Shown here one piece after another: positions 6,586 to 8,058 of a stretch of DNA of 8,058 bases. The translations under genes and the position numbers were made by a program. How positions within the stretch are numbered: position 1 is the first letter of the stretch; each line of letters opens with the position of its first letter. The notes under the pieces were generated by a model. That model was given only the letters and a program-made list of their open reading frames with translations, was not told the origin of the DNA and did not search any database. Source of the DNA: DUZB01 sp964407525 (GTDB lineage: Bacteria > Desulfobacterota > DSM-4660 > Desulfatiglandales > Desulfatiglandaceae); assembly GCA_964407525.1 (NCBI GenBank), contig CAYOWC010000233.1, forward strand, positions 1 through 8,058, in the 5' to 3' direction.

Positions 6586-7872
6586 TCAGCGGGTTGTTGT
6601 AAGTTTGAGAAGATTCCCTCCCTCTATCTGATCCGCAAGGGTCTTTGCGATCAAGCGCAACCCTTCAGGACTGTTGTGGGCATCAAAAGGAAAGAGATAC
6701 AGGGCACTGTGGTTTTTTTCCGATTCAAGAAACGGAGTCAGATCCACAAAAGGGACGCCCATTTTCCTGCAGATCCGCTCAATCGTACGATTGACAACCT
6801 GAAGATCTGGCTCATTCAACTGCACCGAATCAGGGATCAATGCAACCAGGACTTTTACTCCTTCCCCATTGGCCAACCGGACAAATTCCCGCAGCTTTTC
6901 CGAGAAAGCGTCCAGTCTCTTCTCCTTTATCTTCCCTGACATGATTCGGTAGTTGAGGTTTCCGGGATTCGCAGGTCCCCATTCCCTTTTTCTGTCTTCA
7001 ATGGTTTTCATATAGGAATGGCCCTGCCTGTAACGATATTTGTACTCATAAACGGCATTGGTGTTTTTAAGAACGTTCCAGAGGTAGATATGGTCCAGCA
7101 TTCCAAAAAATTCTCTATCCCGGAACGGATTGGTTCCGTGATAATCACCGGATCCTTTCTTCGGAGAAGACGGCGCCGCCAAATCATCCACAAACAGGGC
7201 CAGAACAACAAGGTCCGGATGAAAAGAGAGAGCCTTTCTCTTAAGGACCTCGTAATGCTGCCACATGTTGTGCCCAATCACACCGCAGTTGATTACCTCA
7301 GAAGGAATACCCCGACTGTTCAATACCTTTTCAAGTTGACTCGGATAGGTCGCTTCCCCATTGACGCGTGCTCCGAAAGTAAAAGAATCTCCTATGACCA
7401 TAATCCTGGACTTTCCAGGCTGCCTGTCCATAGAACGTTCAATATCCCTGAATCCCTTTGAGTTGATCTGGTAGGATTCCCCCATAAAACCGGTTCCCGA
7501 CGTCCCGGGAACAAGGTCCCAGCCAAAAAAGGGAGAGGCCTGATGAATCTGGGTCATTTCAGGCCGCGCTATGGGAGGATTCCATATCCTGAGCATTGCC
7601 TCCAGCGTCAGGAGGCAAAAGGAAACAGATCCTAACAACAGGAAAAAATTCTTTATTCTAAGGGTAATCAGAAGCCTTAAGATAATCAGAGGAATAAGAA
7701 ATCGAATGGGGGTATACAGATGGTGTGCTTTAATGGATACGTCACCGAGCGCAATTTGGACCTGCCCGTTCATGATAACAAGCACCAGGAGGATCAGATA
7801 GATGACTATGAAGAAATCTACAAGTCCTTTGAAGATCCTGAAAAAAATCGAATGGCGCTTCCCGGGTTTCAT
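6586..7872 (-). CDS. Membrane-anchored SGNH/GDSL-type hydrolase or O-acyltransferase-like protein
   Basis: A 428-residue protein with three N-terminal hydrophobic segments (about 14-34, 53-71, 75-94) and a SGNH-fold domain that should face the periplasm. Block I is IGDSFTFG at 160-167 with nucleophile S163. Block II is NCGVIGHN at 195-202. Block III is LFVDDL at 226-231, with Asp where the family usually has Asn. Block V is D397-A-H399 followed by NSPEG, giving the Asp and His of the triad. Proteins of this shape hydrolyse or transfer acyl groups on envelope glycans, often in polysaccharide O-acetylation loci; the reaction here is inferred. The start has a good GAGGAA site (7883-7888) ten bases upstream. 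The gene lies 21 bases after the DUF5989 gene and 18 before the radical SAM gene in an apparent operon. No MBOAT acyltransferase is visible in this window. Confidence 0.88.
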   Translation of the reverse strand: MKPGKRHSIFFRIFKGLVDFFIVIYLILLVLVIMNGQVQIALGDVSIKAHHLYTPIRFLIPLIILRLLITLRIKNFFLLLGSVSFCLLTLEAMLRIWNPPIARPEMTQIHQASPFFGWDLVPGTSGTGFMGESYQINSKGFRDIERSMDRQPGKSRIMVIGDSFTFGARVNGEATYPSQLEKVLNSRGIPSEVINCGVIGHNMWQHYEVLKRKALSFHPDLVVLALFVDDLAAPSSPKKGSGDYHGTNPFRDREFFGMLDHIYLWNVLKNTNAVYEYKYRYRQGHSYMKTIEDRKREWGPANPGNLNYRIMSGKIKEKRLDAFSEKLREFVRLANGEGVKVLVALIPDSVQLNEPDLQVVNRTIERICRKMGVPFVDLTPFLESEKNHSALYLFPFDAHNSPEGLRLIAKTLADQIEGGNLLKLTTTR

Positions 7873-7882
7873 CGTTGTATTC

Positions 7883-7888
7883 TTCCTC
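7883..7888 (-). promoter_or_regulatory. Ribosome binding site of the SGNH gene
   Basis: On the minus strand this reads GAGGAA, ten bases before the ATG at 7870-7872. It is the clearest Shine-Dalgarno sequence in the window and fixes the start of the SGNH protein. Confidence 0.65.
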
Positions 7889-7893
7889 AGAAA

Positions 7894-8058
7894 TCAAAAA
7901 AGGGCATAGATAAAAGGGGCCACAGCGCTCCCTTCCGTAAAAACGATCAGGGCCCCGAAGAGGGCCAGGGTCAGCAGGATGGGGAGAAGCCAGTAGCGCT
8001 TCCTGATCCGCAGAAACTCCCAGAATTCTATCATGAGGGATTGTTTGGCCAATGTCAC
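7894..8058 (-). CDS. Small DUF5989-type membrane protein (SxtK-like), possibly 5' partial
   Basis: The minus strand encodes a short protein ending at TGA (7894-7896). From ATG at 8034 it is 46 residues: IEFWEFLRIRKRYW, one membrane segment at about 15-32, then TEGSAVAPFIYALF at the C-terminus. The pattern EFWEFLR-x-RK, aromatic, LLP, membrane helix, EGSAVAPFIY-x-LF is what I recall for DUF5989, a family of roughly 50 residues found beside carbamoyltransferases and SxtJ-like proteins. SxtK of saxitoxin clusters is, to my recollection, of this type. ATG 8034 lacks a Shine-Dalgarno; the open frame continues to TTG at 8052 (MAKQSLMIEF) and GTG at 8058, so the true start may be either of these or beyond the edge. 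The biochemical role is unknown. It stands 21 bases before the SGNH gene and is probably the upstream member of the operon within this window. Confidence 0.82.
   Translation of the reverse strand: MTLAKQSLMIEFWEFLRIRKRYWLLPILLTLALFGALIVFTEGSAVAPFIYALF

Overview
The window looks like chromosomal DNA of a Gram-negative anaerobe, most likely a deltaproteobacterium (Desulfobacterota). This rests on protein style: a ClC protein with a C-terminal CBS pair, rhamnosyltransferase-like GT2 enzymes, and a radical SAM/SPASM - SGNH - DUF5989 gene string. It also rests on heptamer-based intergenic repeats of a kind I associate with such genomes. Lineage is an inference; no rRNA or marker gene is present.

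Layout, left to right. Positions 3-59 hold the last codons of an upstream gene on the + strand. Positions 114-1886 (+) encode a ClC chloride channel or transporter with two CBS domains. The next ~290 bases have no gene and contain a 140-bp inverted-repeat element (1960-2099) whose arms are degenerate 7-bp tandem repeats and whose centre holds a second hairpin. Positions 2176-3156 (+) encode a GT2 glycosyltransferase. It overlaps by ATGA the gene at 3153-5315 (+), which encodes a two-domain glycosyltransferase: a complete GT2 domain followed by a complete GT4 domain. Only 34 bases separate this from a convergent minus-strand cluster. Read in transcription order, that cluster is a tiny DUF5989 membrane protein at the right edge (7894-8058), a membrane-anchored SGNH/GDSL-type protein (6586-7872), and a radical SAM/SPASM protein (5350-6567). 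Gaps are 21 and 18 bases, so it is probably one operon entering from beyond the right edge.

Apart from the ClC gene, the window looks like part of a cell-surface glycan locus. The + strand genes supply sugar transferases (three catalytic domains in two proteins). The - strand genes look like glycan decoration functions. DUF5989 followed by an SGNH protein is an arrangement I associate with O-carbamoyltransferase loci, the small-protein neighbourhood known from sxtI-sxtJ-sxtK of saxitoxin clusters. I therefore predict a carbamoyltransferase and an SxtJ-like protein just outside position 8058.

The items most worth following up are the DUF5989/SGNH/radical SAM operon, the AT-richer radical SAM gene with an acidic insert, the GT2-GT4 fusion, the heptamer inverted repeat, and unusual residues at key sites of the ClC and SGNH proteins. 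I saw no tRNA, rRNA, CRISPR array, transposase or convincing rho-independent terminator.
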